A stretch of 36,974 nt of DNA from Oscillospiraceae bacterium (GTDB taxonomy: Bacteria; Bacillota; Clostridia; Oscillospirales; Acutalibacteraceae). A program made the translations under genes and the position numbers. The stretch is from assembly GCA_009779495.1 (NCBI GenBank), contig WRED01000018.1:1-36974 (forward strand), given 5' to 3'. How positions within the stretch are numbered: position 1 is the stretch's first letter; every line of letters begins with the position of its first letter. This document shows, piece by piece, positions 29,812-36,974 of this stretch. The notes beneath the pieces are model-generated. The model was given only the letters and a program-made list of their open reading frames with translations, was not told the origin of the DNA and ran no database searches.

Positions 29812-30866
29812 AGGTTATCTCCTATCCATTCGTGCGGCATCCTCAGCCTTTTCGGCCGCCCCTGATCGCCGTCGCCCTTAAAAAGCCGGATATTTTTCAC
29901 GTTGGGAACCCGTACCCAGATATCGACGTTCCGCCGTTCAAACGGCTCGAAGTGATTGGGGATGATGTTTTCGTCATCGTCGCCGCGCATGGTGAAGCCC
30001 GCTTCCCGCATCATATCGTCAGGTATGCCAAGACAGTAAAAATCCGTGTACTCAAATCCGTTCTGCGCCATCAGCAGGTCGATTTCAGGGCCGATTCCCC
30101 TTATCGCTTCGTTCGGGCCGCAGAAATCAACTATGCGCAAAACAGACGAGCCGAACATGTCAACGGCGCGCGCGACTAAAATACCGTCTGTGCGCCCGGG
30201 AGCCGTTTCTATTCCCCAAACGCTGAATTTATAATACGGATTCTGAAAATAGCGGTGCTCAAAGTACCATTCGTCCTTGTACATCGGATCATCTGAGAAA
30301 GCGTCAAAATCGAAAAAGCGGCGAACCATATCCATCGTGGGCATCGGTATAAGCTTTGTGCCCAGGTCCGTTACGGCAATGCGTTTTTTCTGAGTTACAG
30401 ACGCTATCCTATAATCGTCACGTTCGGAGAGCCGGTAGTAATGAGCCATCCTGCACACATCCAGGCCGTAAAATCTTTTTGCTATATTGACAGACGCGTC
30501 GCGCATGCTGACAGAGGGCACATGGCGCACGGGCCGCAGCTTTTTCCAGTTTTCACCCAGTAGCAGCCCCAGAAACTTTGTATCGCTGTGCGGGTTCGCG
30601 GCCCATATCGCGGGAAAACCGTCAGGCCGTTCCCGCAGCGAGCACGGGATAAATCCCATGGCCGCATCAATTTTGCCCGTCACGTTATGTACCGCGATGA
30701 AATAATTCACCTCGCCGCCTATGACGAACTCCCACTCAAAGTACGCCCTGTCACGGGAAAGCAGACAGCCTTTCTCCCAGTGCTCGTCAAAAAAGTCCAT
30801 GAGAAAAGGAATGTCCTCCATCACGGCGCGGCGCAGCGTATGATTACCTGCTGCTATATTTTTCAT
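29808..30866 (-). CDS. GNAT-like acyltransferase of the carrier-protein operon
   Basis: A 352-residue protein starting MKNIAAGNHTLRRAV. The early segment TLRRAVMEDIPFLMDFFDEHW and the later MGFIPCSL/WAANPHSDTKFLGLLLGENW fit an N-acyltransferase of the GNAT type seen in polysaccharide and secondary-metabolite clusters, and a second half (about 200-352) contains another similar fold. The substrate is unknown. The frame is open upstream to 30992 inside the ACP gene, but GGAGG inside the ACP coding end points to the two adjacent ATG codons at 30869 and 30866. The start overlaps the ACP stop, so translation should be coupled. Confidence 0.65.
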   Translation of the reverse strand: MKNIAAGNHTLRRAVMEDIPFLMDFFDEHWEKGCLLSRDRAYFEWEFVIGGEVNYFIAVHNVTGKIDAAMGFIPCSLRERPDGFPAIWAANPHSDTKFLGLLLGENWKKLRPVRHVPSVSMRDASVNIAKRFYGLDVCRMAHYYRLSERDDYRIASVTQKKRIAVTDLGTKLIPMPTMDMVRRFFDFDAFSDDPMYKDEWYFEHRYFQNPYYKFSVWGIETAPGRTDGILVARAVDMFGSSVLRIVDFCGPNEAIRGIGPEIDLLMAQNGFEYTDFYCLGIPDDMMREAGFTMRGDDDENIIPNHFEPFERRNVDIWVRVPNVKNIRLFKGDGDQGRPKRLRMPHEWIGDNL

Positions 30867-31081
30867 CATTCCTCCATCACATCCAGCATATCCCGCACGG
30901 TTTCCATTTCGCGCACCTGCGCCCCGGTCACCGATTTTCCGAATTCCTCTTCGACTACAATGATAAACGTCAGCGCCGCCAAAGAGTCCCAATTTCTTAT
31001 GTCCGCCAATTCGGTGTCCGCGTCAAACCCGTCGGTATGGAACACCTCCTCAAGCAACTTCATTTTTTCAGCCATATCCAA
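30866..31081 (-). CDS. Acyl carrier protein (first of three)
   Basis: A 71-residue stand-alone carrier protein. The phosphopantetheine attachment serine is in NWDSLAAL (S33), the form common to carrier proteins of glycan and natural-product clusters; the acidic helix VVEEEFGKSV and helix 4 METVRDMLDVM follow. A TTG start at 31081 is five bases from GGAGAGGG; an ATG at 31075 is the alternative. It sits 13 bases after the DltA-like ligase and is coupled to the GNAT-like gene, so it probably carries the aminoacyl group made by that ligase. Confidence 0.88.
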   Translation of the reverse strand: MDMAEKMKLLEEVFHTDGFDADTELADIRNWDSLAALTFIIVVEEEFGKSVTGAQVREMETVRDMLDVMEE

Positions 31082-31094
31082 TTTGACCCTCTCC

Positions 31095-32600
31095 TTACAG
31101 ATAATCTTTAAGCTTAACCCGGTCTATTTTTCCGTTTACGTTATACGGGAACTCCTCCAGCTCTATAAACCGTTCCGGGATCATATATTCGGGCAGTTTT
31201 TTTGAAAGGGAGGAAAAAATTTCTTCTCTGCCCGCTTTGCCCCTGTGAAAAAGCACGATCCGGGAGCGTTTTGTGTCATAAAGGCACGCAACGGTCTCCA
31301 TGCCCGGAATCGCTCCGGCGGCAGTCTCTATCTCCCCCAGCTCGATCCTGTGCCCGCGATGCTTTATCTGGAAATCCTTGCGGGACAGATACATGATCTC
31401 GCCGCATTCATTATATTTCACCAAGTCGCCCGTGCGGTAGATTTTCTCAGGGTAGCACAGGTTCAGCGGGTTTTGGACAAACGCCTCAGCCGTCTTTTCG
31501 GGATTGCCGTAATACCCCATGGCCAGCGATGATCCCCGCACGCAAAGCTCCCCGATCTCGTCAGGCCCCGCAAGCCGGTTATCCTCCGTAAGAACAAGGA
31601 TATCCGTATTGCGGCAGGGCTTTCCTATGGGCAAGGGCTCATCGTCAGTAAATTCTCTGTCCACCATATAGCAGGTACAGACATCCGTGATTTCTGTCGG
31701 GCCGTACAGATTCGCGAACAGAGCGTCCTTAAAATGCCGCCGCCAGACATTTAACTGTTTATTTGGCATCACTTCTCCGCAAAACAGAATCCTTTTAAGC
31801 GGCGGCAATTCCTCCGCCGCTTGGAGCGCTTTTAAATTGGCGACGACGCAAAGGGCTGACGGCACCCAGAAGATCGTATTTATTTTATACTCAACCATGT
31901 ACTTCAAAAGCTCTATCGGAAATGTAAACTTCTTTTCGGGAATTACATTCACTGTGGCTCCTGTTTTCATCGCTGAATATATGTCAAGCACAGAATTGTC
32001 GAAGTAAAACGGGGCTTGATTGCCGAAAACGTCAGCTTGATCTATCTTAAATGTATCGACGACCCACTCCGTATAATCTATCACTGAACGGTGGCAGATC
32101 GCGACGCCTTTTGGCGTTCCCGTTGAGCCGGAGGTGAACAGCACGTACAAAAGATCCGTATCGATCAGGCGTGACAACGCGTTTTCGATGAGAGCCTCGC
32201 CGCCGTTTTCAGCGGCCAGCTCCTCAAAGGTAAACACCCGCGCGTCATGCTTCAGCTCGCCTACATTTTCCAGCAGCGCTTCTTCCGAGATGATCGCCTT
32301 CGGCCTGAGCACCTCCACGATTTTATTGATACGTTCCGCCGGCGTACTGACGTCCACGGGCGTGTAGAAGTTCCCGCTGTAGGCGGCCCCCATAAAGGCG
32401 GACAGGCAGTCAACGCCCTTGCGCATATACACAAGCACAGGGCTTTTGAACATCCCCGCTTTCGCGAGGCCCGTTCCTATGGCGATGGATTTTTCGCGGA
32501 AGCTCTTAAAGGTTTCGCGCTTGCCCGGCTCCTCAAATGCGATGTGATCCGGGTAAGTTATCGCCGACGCGTCCAGATATTGCGTTACGAAGTTAATCAT
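31095..32600 (-). CDS. DltA-like amino-acid adenylating ligase
   Basis: A 501-residue adenylate-forming enzyme of the A-domain/DltA type, which activates a carboxylic acid with ATP and loads it on a carrier protein. Motifs: A3 FTSGSTGTPKGV (155-166), A5 NLYGPTEITDV (298-307), A7 YRTGDLV (388-394), A8 GHRIELGEIE (416-425) and the catalytic Lys in NVNGKIDR (K491). Asp201 in FYFDNSVLDIY matches the position that binds the substrate alpha-amino group in A domains and DltA, so an amino acid substrate is likely. True D-alanine use is not shown, since dltB and dltD are not present. It overlaps the second ligase by 4 bases. Confidence 0.88.
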   Translation of the reverse strand: MINFVTQYLDASAITYPDHIAFEEPGKRETFKSFREKSIAIGTGLAKAGMFKSPVLVYMRKGVDCLSAFMGAAYSGNFYTPVDVSTPAERINKIVEVLRPKAIISEEALLENVGELKHDARVFTFEELAAENGGEALIENALSRLIDTDLLYVLFTSGSTGTPKGVAICHRSVIDYTEWVVDTFKIDQADVFGNQAPFYFDNSVLDIYSAMKTGATVNVIPEKKFTFPIELLKYMVEYKINTIFWVPSALCVVANLKALQAAEELPPLKRILFCGEVMPNKQLNVWRRHFKDALFANLYGPTEITDVCTCYMVDREFTDDEPLPIGKPCRNTDILVLTEDNRLAGPDEIGELCVRGSSLAMGYYGNPEKTAEAFVQNPLNLCYPEKIYRTGDLVKYNECGEIMYLSRKDFQIKHRGHRIELGEIETAAGAIPGMETVACLYDTKRSRIVLFHRGKAGREEIFSSLSKKLPEYMIPERFIELEEFPYNVNGKIDRVKLKDYL

Positions 32601-34021
32601 GTGTTCAGCTCCTTTAGTTCTGGATAGTCAATTTTGCCGCTTTGGTTACGCGGTATCTCGTCGAGTGCGCTGACGCTAAAAACGGAGCGCGGAAGTCCGG
32701 TTTTTTCGCTCAGGAACGCCCGGACCTGCTCCGCTATGGACTGATCAGTTAAAAATATTTTCATGCGTTCGCCGCTTCCCGCGCACGGATCGCTGCCAAT
32801 GCACGCGCAGTCCGACGCGAATTCAGCCCCAATCAGCATCTCGCACTGCTCAAGGCTTACTCTGTGCCCGAAAAGCTTAAGGAACCTCTGCCTGCGCCCT
32901 ATGATATAATAACACCCGTCACGGTCACGCCGCGCGATATCGCCTGTATGATAGACGCCGTTTAACTCATCGCCGCGCGAAAGATCACCTCTGCTGTTTG
33001 CGTATCCCATCGTGACATTCGGGCCGCTGCAGCAAAGCTCGCCCTCGGCCTCCGTATTCCCGATGACTGAGCCTGAATCGTCCAAAAGCCAAAGCTCACC
33101 GCCCGGTATGGCGCGCCCGATACTGCCAACCTTTAACATGGCCATTTCAGGCGGCAGAAAGGCCATGCGGGCTGAAGTCTCGGTCGTGCCGAAAGTCGAG
33201 AAAAACCGCCTGCCCGTGCCGGCGGCATATTCCGCCAAAGCGGCGAAACGGTCCTCGGGCAGCTTTCCCCCTCCCGAGGCAAGGGTGCGAAGATACGGCA
33301 GCTCCCTTTTCATGAAGCGCAGCTTGAACAGTATCTCGTAGCTGTAGGGCACACCCGTAAAGTTCGTGCCCTTTTGCTCAGAAATAAAATCCCAAAAGGC
33401 CGACGACGTGAGGCTGCTTTTCGTGAGCAGCACAGCCGCGCCCGCGTACAGGTGGCTGTTTATCACATTCAGGCCCATTGTGTACTGTATGGGCAGATGG
33501 CAGATTCCGCGTTCACGCGCGTCCCAGCCGAAAATCCCGGCAACCGCGCGGGCGTTAGCCTCCAGATTTCCGTAACGGTGGCGGACAAGCTTCGGCGTCC
33601 CCGTAGAGCCGGACGTAGAGAGCAAAAACGAGAGGCCGTCATGCATCTTCGGCGCGTTATAAGGCGTTTTCGCCAAAACGAAGCCCTTGTATGATCCGAC
33701 TGCCTCTACAGGAAACTCCCCGGCCATCCTTTCAGGCAGCCACAAATAAGACGGCCCGTAAAGCTCCATAAGCAGCCGGAGCAGTTCCTTGTCCGCGGCG
33801 GCGTCGAGCAACAGCGGCACATCCTTATTCTGATACAGCGCAATATATCCCGCCAGCGCACCCGCGCGGTTTTCGCAAAGGCAGAATACAAGCTCACGAG
33901 GGGGCAGAAGCCCCGATACATAACACGCCGCACCGGCCAGCTCGCCGTAAGTGACCCGCTCCCCGCTGTCGTCTATGGCGGCAATCGCCGCCGCCGGTTT
34001 TTTGTCTATGTCCAAGAACAT
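32597..34021 (-). CDS. Second adenylate-forming ligase (acyl/aryl-ACP synthetase type)
   Basis: A 474-residue adenylate-forming enzyme, clearly different from its neighbour. Motifs: A3 STSGSTGTPKLV (135-146), A5 STFGTTETSARM (275-286), A7 YHTGDIA (357-363), A8 GHRVSLEQCE (385-394) and the catalytic Lys in NQSGKIDYP (K463). The A4 region (PIQYTMGLNVINSH) has no Asp matching the alpha-amine-binding residue, so a simple acyl or aryl acid is more likely than an amino acid. The N-terminal domain is short. TAGGAG overlaps the stop of the upstream ACP gene, which points to a ligase-ACP pair. Confidence 0.85.
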   Translation of the reverse strand: MFLDIDKKPAAAIAAIDDSGERVTYGELAGAACYVSGLLPPRELVFCLCENRAGALAGYIALYQNKDVPLLLDAAADKELLRLLMELYGPSYLWLPERMAGEFPVEAVGSYKGFVLAKTPYNAPKMHDGLSFLLSTSGSTGTPKLVRHRYGNLEANARAVAGIFGWDARERGICHLPIQYTMGLNVINSHLYAGAAVLLTKSSLTSSAFWDFISEQKGTNFTGVPYSYEILFKLRFMKRELPYLRTLASGGGKLPEDRFAALAEYAAGTGRRFFSTFGTTETSARMAFLPPEMAMLKVGSIGRAIPGGELWLLDDSGSVIGNTEAEGELCCSGPNVTMGYANSRGDLSRGDELNGVYHTGDIARRDRDGCYYIIGRRQRFLKLFGHRVSLEQCEMLIGAEFASDCACIGSDPCAGSGERMKIFLTDQSIAEQVRAFLSEKTGLPRSVFSVSALDEIPRNQSGKIDYPELKELNT

Positions 34022-34032
34022 TGATGTATCTC

Positions 34033-34269
34033 CTACACCTCAATGCCGTATTTTTTCAGTATCTCAATTCCATTTTCCCAGGAATTCAGCGCAACGATGT
34101 CCTCCGGCTCGATCTCAATCTCAAAGGTCTCCTCCAGCGCCGCGATGAGGGACATCTGGGTTATGGAGTCCCAAGCCGCAACTGTGCCGACGGACGCGCC
34201 CTCTGCTTGCGCCCCGTCGATCTCCAAGCCCTCCGCGAACGCCGCGCGGTATTTTTTAAGGTTGGTCAT
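34033..34269 (-). CDS. Acyl carrier protein (second of three)
   Basis: A 78-residue carrier protein with the attachment serine in AWDSITQM (S35), helix 3 ALEETFEIEIEPEDI and a terminal NGIEILKKYGI. GGAAGG lies nine bases before the ATG. It is 11 bases from the start of the second ligase, which is likely to load it. The interval to the upstream reductase is 42 bases. Confidence 0.9.
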   Translation of the reverse strand: MTNLKKYRAAFAEGLEIDGAQAEGASVGTVAAWDSITQMSLIAALEETFEIEIEPEDIVALNSWENGIEILKKYGIEV

Positions 34270-34311
34270 ACACTGATACCTTCCATTTTTATTTGTATTT
34301 TCGGTTGTTTT

Positions 34312-35055
34312 TCAAAAGAATCCGCCGTCTACCCTTATTACCTGTCCATTCACATACGAGGATATGTCCGACGCAAGATACAGTATCGCCCAAGCAATTT
34401 CTTCAGGTTCACCCAACCTTGCAAGAAAACTTTTTGATCGTATCTTCTCCAGAATTTCAGAGGTTTCTTTTTCATCGTGCATATCCGTACTTATTGATCC
34501 GGGAGCAACTGCGTTAACGCGTACCCCAAACGAACTTAACTCCTCAGCCAACACCCTTGTTGCCATGATCAAGGCCGCCTTACTTGTAGCATAGGTCATA
34601 CAACCTGCTTTAGCGTCCAAGCCTTTGACGGACGCGATGTTGATAATCGCCCCGGACTTTTGCCGTATCATCCGCTTCATCAGCTTTTGCGTCAGCAGCA
34701 GCTGTGAGAAAAAATTTATACTGAAAACGCGCTCTATTTCCTCTATCGAAGTCTGCATCAAAAGCGCGGTGGCCGTGACGCCCGCGTTGTTCACAAGGAC
34801 GTCCACAGGCAGCTTTTCGCGCAGGATATCATCCGCGCCTTTTGTAACGGCTTCCCTGTCGGCCATATCAAAATAGACGGGGCGGACCCACACCCCGCAG
34901 CGCTCCGCCAGCTCCTTCATATCCGACTCAAACACCGGATTTTTTTCACGCGCGCAAGCCCAGATATTCGCCCCGTTTTCGGCGAATAACTCAACTGTTG
35001 CCCGTCCTATGCCCCGGTTAGAGCCGGTTATTACGGCATTTTTCCCTTTAAGCAT
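34312..35055 (-). CDS. FabG-like short-chain dehydrogenase/reductase
   Basis: A classical SDR of 247 residues. It has the NAD(P)-binding TGSNRGIG, VNNAGVTA, the catalytic Ser in NIASVKG, the catalytic Tyr and Lys in YATSKAAL, and the C-terminal VNAVAPGSISTDM and VNGQVIRVDGGFF. These match 3-oxoacyl-ACP reductases. Between two ACP genes it probably reduces a carrier-bound keto group, or oxidises a hydroxyl. The frame is open upstream to 35100, but the ATG at 35053-35055 (MLKGKNAVITG) follows AGGGA by eight bases and is the family start. It is 11 bases downstream of the third ACP. Confidence 0.9.
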   Translation of the reverse strand: MLKGKNAVITGSNRGIGRATVELFAENGANIWACAREKNPVFESDMKELAERCGVWVRPVYFDMADREAVTKGADDILREKLPVDVLVNNAGVTATALLMQTSIEEIERVFSINFFSQLLLTQKLMKRMIRQKSGAIINIASVKGLDAKAGCMTYATSKAALIMATRVLAEELSSFGVRVNAVAPGSISTDMHDEKETSEILEKIRSKSFLARLGEPEEIAWAILYLASDISSYVNGQVIRVDGGFF

Positions 35056-35066
35056 ATAACGTATCC

Positions 35067-35297
35067 CTATACTTTCTCGCTGTTTTTCACAAGCTCGCAC
35101 ATGGCGTCCACGGACATAAAGTTTTCGGGGATGATATCAGCCGCCGATATGATGACGGAAAATTCGGCCTCAAGCTCGCTTATGAGCGAAACGATATCGA
35201 AGCTGTCCAGATATCCGTCCGCGATAAAATCCGAGCTTTCGGTAAACTGCCGTCCCGGCTGAAGATCGCTCAATATCTCCAGAATTATTTTTTCCAC
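35067..35297 (-). CDS. Acyl carrier protein (third of three), DltC-like
   Basis: A 76-residue carrier protein with the attachment serine in DGYLDSFDIV (S32), closest in style to DltC-like carrier proteins. Helix 3 is ELEAEFSVIISAADI. The start is GTG, nine bases after GGAGG. It sits between an SGNH hydrolase-like gene and the reductase. Confidence 0.9.
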   Translation of the reverse strand: MEKIILEILSDLQPGRQFTESSDFIADGYLDSFDIVSLISELEAEFSVIISAADIIPENFMSVDAMCELVKNSEKV

Positions 35298-35314
35298 AAC
35301 AACCAGCCTCCAGT

Positions 35315-36487
35315 TTATAATATCGCGACGACCTCATCGGCCATATTGTCCGCTATGATGTCATTGCCCAGGTCTGTAAAGTGCCGCCACTCCAAATAAT
35401 AATCGTGGACATTCGAAGCGCCGTTGAAGATCCCGCTGTGATCTTTCACTATCTCCCTGTTACACAGGTCAAGCGCAGCGTTTTTCAGGCGCCTCATGCG
35501 GGCCGTGTGGCGGCTTGTTATCCCGGGAATCTGCGAAGCTATTTCATCCGGCATAAGCTCGGGCGACGGCGAGATTATAAACAGCCCCTTGAATCCGAAA
35601 AATTCGCATAGCGATCTGAACACTTTTTGCTGTGCGACAAACACATCGGCATTCTCAACCTTATGATTGATCCCTTTATTTTTGACGCCGCTGTACTTTT
35701 TCTCAAGTGTTCTGATCTGAGCTTTCGTAAATATCCCTTCGGCAACAACTGATAAAACATTTTGTTCACCAAGACGCGCTATATCAAAAATGCTTGACGG
35801 AATACAACAAATCACCACATCCGGCTTCATGACGTATCCGTTGCGTAAAATCTGTATCAGGTAATCGCCTACATTGTGATTTGACTGCGACCAGTTATAT
35901 ACGACCGACGGCACGCCTTTTTCCATCAACTTTTCCTGTAAAATGTCAGGAAAACAACGCTCGGTGTATCTAAAGTTTCCCGTAGCCGTAGACGCGCCGT
36001 ATACGTGGATTTTACATGCTCCGTCTACAGAATCGTCCCCGTATTGCACGTACGGCTTGCCGTCATACCAGTTGAGGAACATCCTGTGCATATACAGGTC
36101 GTAGCAAGACTCTCCCGCCAGATTGTTTAAGGTTTTATAGAAGTTGCCTTTTATGAGCTTCGGTTTTATCTGCTTTTCCCCAAAGGCCTTGTTCAGCGCT
36201 ATGACTATGGGCTGGTACAGGCGGTGAATATCATCATAATCAAAGCAAAAAACAAAGCTGTAATTTTCGATGTTATCTATACCGCTTATGCAGCTGTAAT
36301 GACGCACGTTTGCCTCTTCATCATCGAAATCCGAAAGGAAAAAGGCCGTGTCAATATTCAGCATGCCAAGCTTTTTTTGAAAGTCTCCGGCAAGCGCCGA
36401 CGCTCCGCATATGACGATACGGTGCGTTTTCGCGTCTCTCATGATTTGTTCAACCAGTGTCCGGTTGAGCAAAAGGTTTCTTTTCAT
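35315..36487 (-). CDS. SGNH hydrolase-like protein with N-terminal Rossmann-like domain
   Basis: A 390-residue protein of two parts. Residues about 20-100 begin RIVICGASALAGDFQKK and look like a small nucleotide- or sugar-binding fold. From about 158 an SGNH/GDSL fold follows: block I is HVYGASTATG (S166, with Gly-Ala-Ser instead of Gly-Asp-Ser), SQSNHNVGDYL gives the oxyanion Asn, and EWRHFTDLGNDIIA gives the catalytic His (H369). Such enzymes add or remove O-acyl groups on sugars, and some are DltD/AlgJ-like partners in surface acylation. No signal peptide is seen. It is more AT-rich than neighbours. The ATG overlaps the stop of the preceding gene. Confidence 0.72.
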   Translation of the reverse strand: MKRNLLLNRTLVEQIMRDAKTHRIVICGASALAGDFQKKLGMLNIDTAFFLSDFDDEEANVRHYSCISGIDNIENYSFVFCFDYDDIHRLYQPIVIALNKAFGEKQIKPKLIKGNFYKTLNNLAGESCYDLYMHRMFLNWYDGKPYVQYGDDSVDGACKIHVYGASTATGNFRYTERCFPDILQEKLMEKGVPSVVYNWSQSNHNVGDYLIQILRNGYVMKPDVVICCIPSSIFDIARLGEQNVLSVVAEGIFTKAQIRTLEKKYSGVKNKGINHKVENADVFVAQQKVFRSLCEFFGFKGLFIISPSPELMPDEIASQIPGITSRHTARMRRLKNAALDLCNREIVKDHSGIFNGASNVHDYYLEWRHFTDLGNDIIADNMADEVVAIL

Positions 36488-36974
36488 ACGCTTCCCTCCG
36501 TCATGGGCAAAAGAGGGAGTAGGCCGTTAAACACAGCGGCCGCCAGCTTTATCGTTCCGGGATCATTCAGGCGGCACGGGTCGTCATAGGCGCACTCGTT
36601 CCCGTCGAACAGCCCCGACAAATCAATGATATGCTTGCGCTCACGGACAAGCTCCGCCGCCTGCGCGTAATAGCCCCGAAGCTTCTCCCGCTTTTCCGCG
36701 TGATTGCCTTCAAGGCCGTATGTAAACAGCTCAAAGGCCTCGCGCTCAAGTCCGTCCAGCTCATGACGCCCCGAAAACATACACGGCTGCAGAAAAGCGC
36801 GGAACGCTATCCCTGCGTCTTCGCATATCTTGTTCATCATATCCATGTGCATGACCCAGTATTCCGCAGGCGGAGCACCCCCCCCCCCCTTTCCCAATAA
36901 AAGGGTTTTTTTCCATGGGCGAAAGCCACCGAAAGCCCCGCCACGACCAACGCGAACTTCCCCCGGCCCCCGAA
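36484..36974 (-). pseudogene. SGNH hydrolase-like gene, truncated by the window end and frameshifted at a G12 tract
   Basis: The 3' part encodes AEYWVMHMDMMNKICEDAG and ends LNDPGTIKLAAAVFNGLL, like the C-terminal half of SGNH hydrolases. On the coding strand the frame breaks at 12 consecutive G (36878-36889). Upstream of it a different frame is open to the window edge and encodes a plausible continuation ending HGKKPFYWE. A tract of 10 or 13 G would join the two frames. This may be a phase-variable gene in the off state or a sequencing error near a contig end. The expected catalytic His in the D-x-x-H block is Arg here (YDDPCRLND). The stop overlaps the next gene by 4 bases. Confidence 0.6.
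36878..36889. repeat. C12/G12 homopolymer tract
   Basis: Twelve consecutive C on the plus strand (G on the coding strand) lie inside the last gene. Reading frames on the two sides differ by an indel that a length of 10 or 13 would correct. Confidence 0.85.

Noticed and set aside
31095-35297. Classical dlt operon for D-alanylation of teichoic acids
   Set aside because: A DltA-like ligase and a DltC-like ACP are present, but no dltB (MBOAT) or dltD is seen, and there is a second ligase, two further ACPs and an SDR.

Overview
The window reads as a chromosomal segment of a low-to-mid-GC-relative Firmicute, most likely a Clostridia-class anaerobe of the Oscillospirales type. This is inferred from gene order and families: a miaB-ylbF/ymcA-mutS-mutL-miaA run, a yggS-sepF-divIVA-lspA-rluD division block, an EcfA1-EcfA2-EcfT module, a split transketolase and a nick-making (endonuclease-type) MutL. 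The coding sequence is fairly GC-rich. Nearly every gene lies on the minus strand, so transcription runs from right to left; the only plus-strand gene is a GH29 fucosidase at 9158-10570. I see no tRNA, rRNA, CRISPR array, transposase or phage gene.

Layout from left to right: a palindromic element (1-158); the ECF transporter core (159-2747); a P-loop kinase and a class I methyltransferase (2854-4266); glmM (4351-5697); the Holliday-junction genes ruvB, ruvA and ruvC with an acyltransferase-3 gene wedged between ruvA and ruvC (5715-9018); the fucosidase; der (10567-11892); a second copy of the palindromic element (11922-12082); a DivIVA-like coiled-coil protein; split transketolase (12755-14583); a membrane-anchored unknown; rluD, lspA, divIVA, sepF, yggS and a HlyD-like protein (15118-20966); miaA, mutL, mutS, a YlbF-family protein and miaB (21069-28794).

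The right quarter (28945-36974) is a tightly packed accessory operon that I do not recognise as any named pathway. It holds three separate acyl carrier proteins, two different adenylate-forming ligases, a FabG-like reductase, two GNAT-like transferases and two SGNH hydrolase-like proteins. Most genes overlap or are about 10 bases apart. It looks like a carrier-protein-based pathway that activates an amino acid and a second carboxylic acid, modifies one of them by reduction, and transfers them, probably to a cell-surface glycan. It runs off the right edge.

Non-coding structure is unusually rich. Two 157-161 bp near-perfect palindromes share a central 15-mer and internal spacing but not arm sequence. 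Degenerate 7-bp tandem repeats sit at the 3' ends of many genes, and have also expanded inside the linker-coding parts of both mutL and mutS. A third kind of palindrome lies downstream of miaB. A G12 tract breaks the last gene of the window, and a G8 tract sits at the start of the acyltransferase gene; both resemble phase-variation sites.
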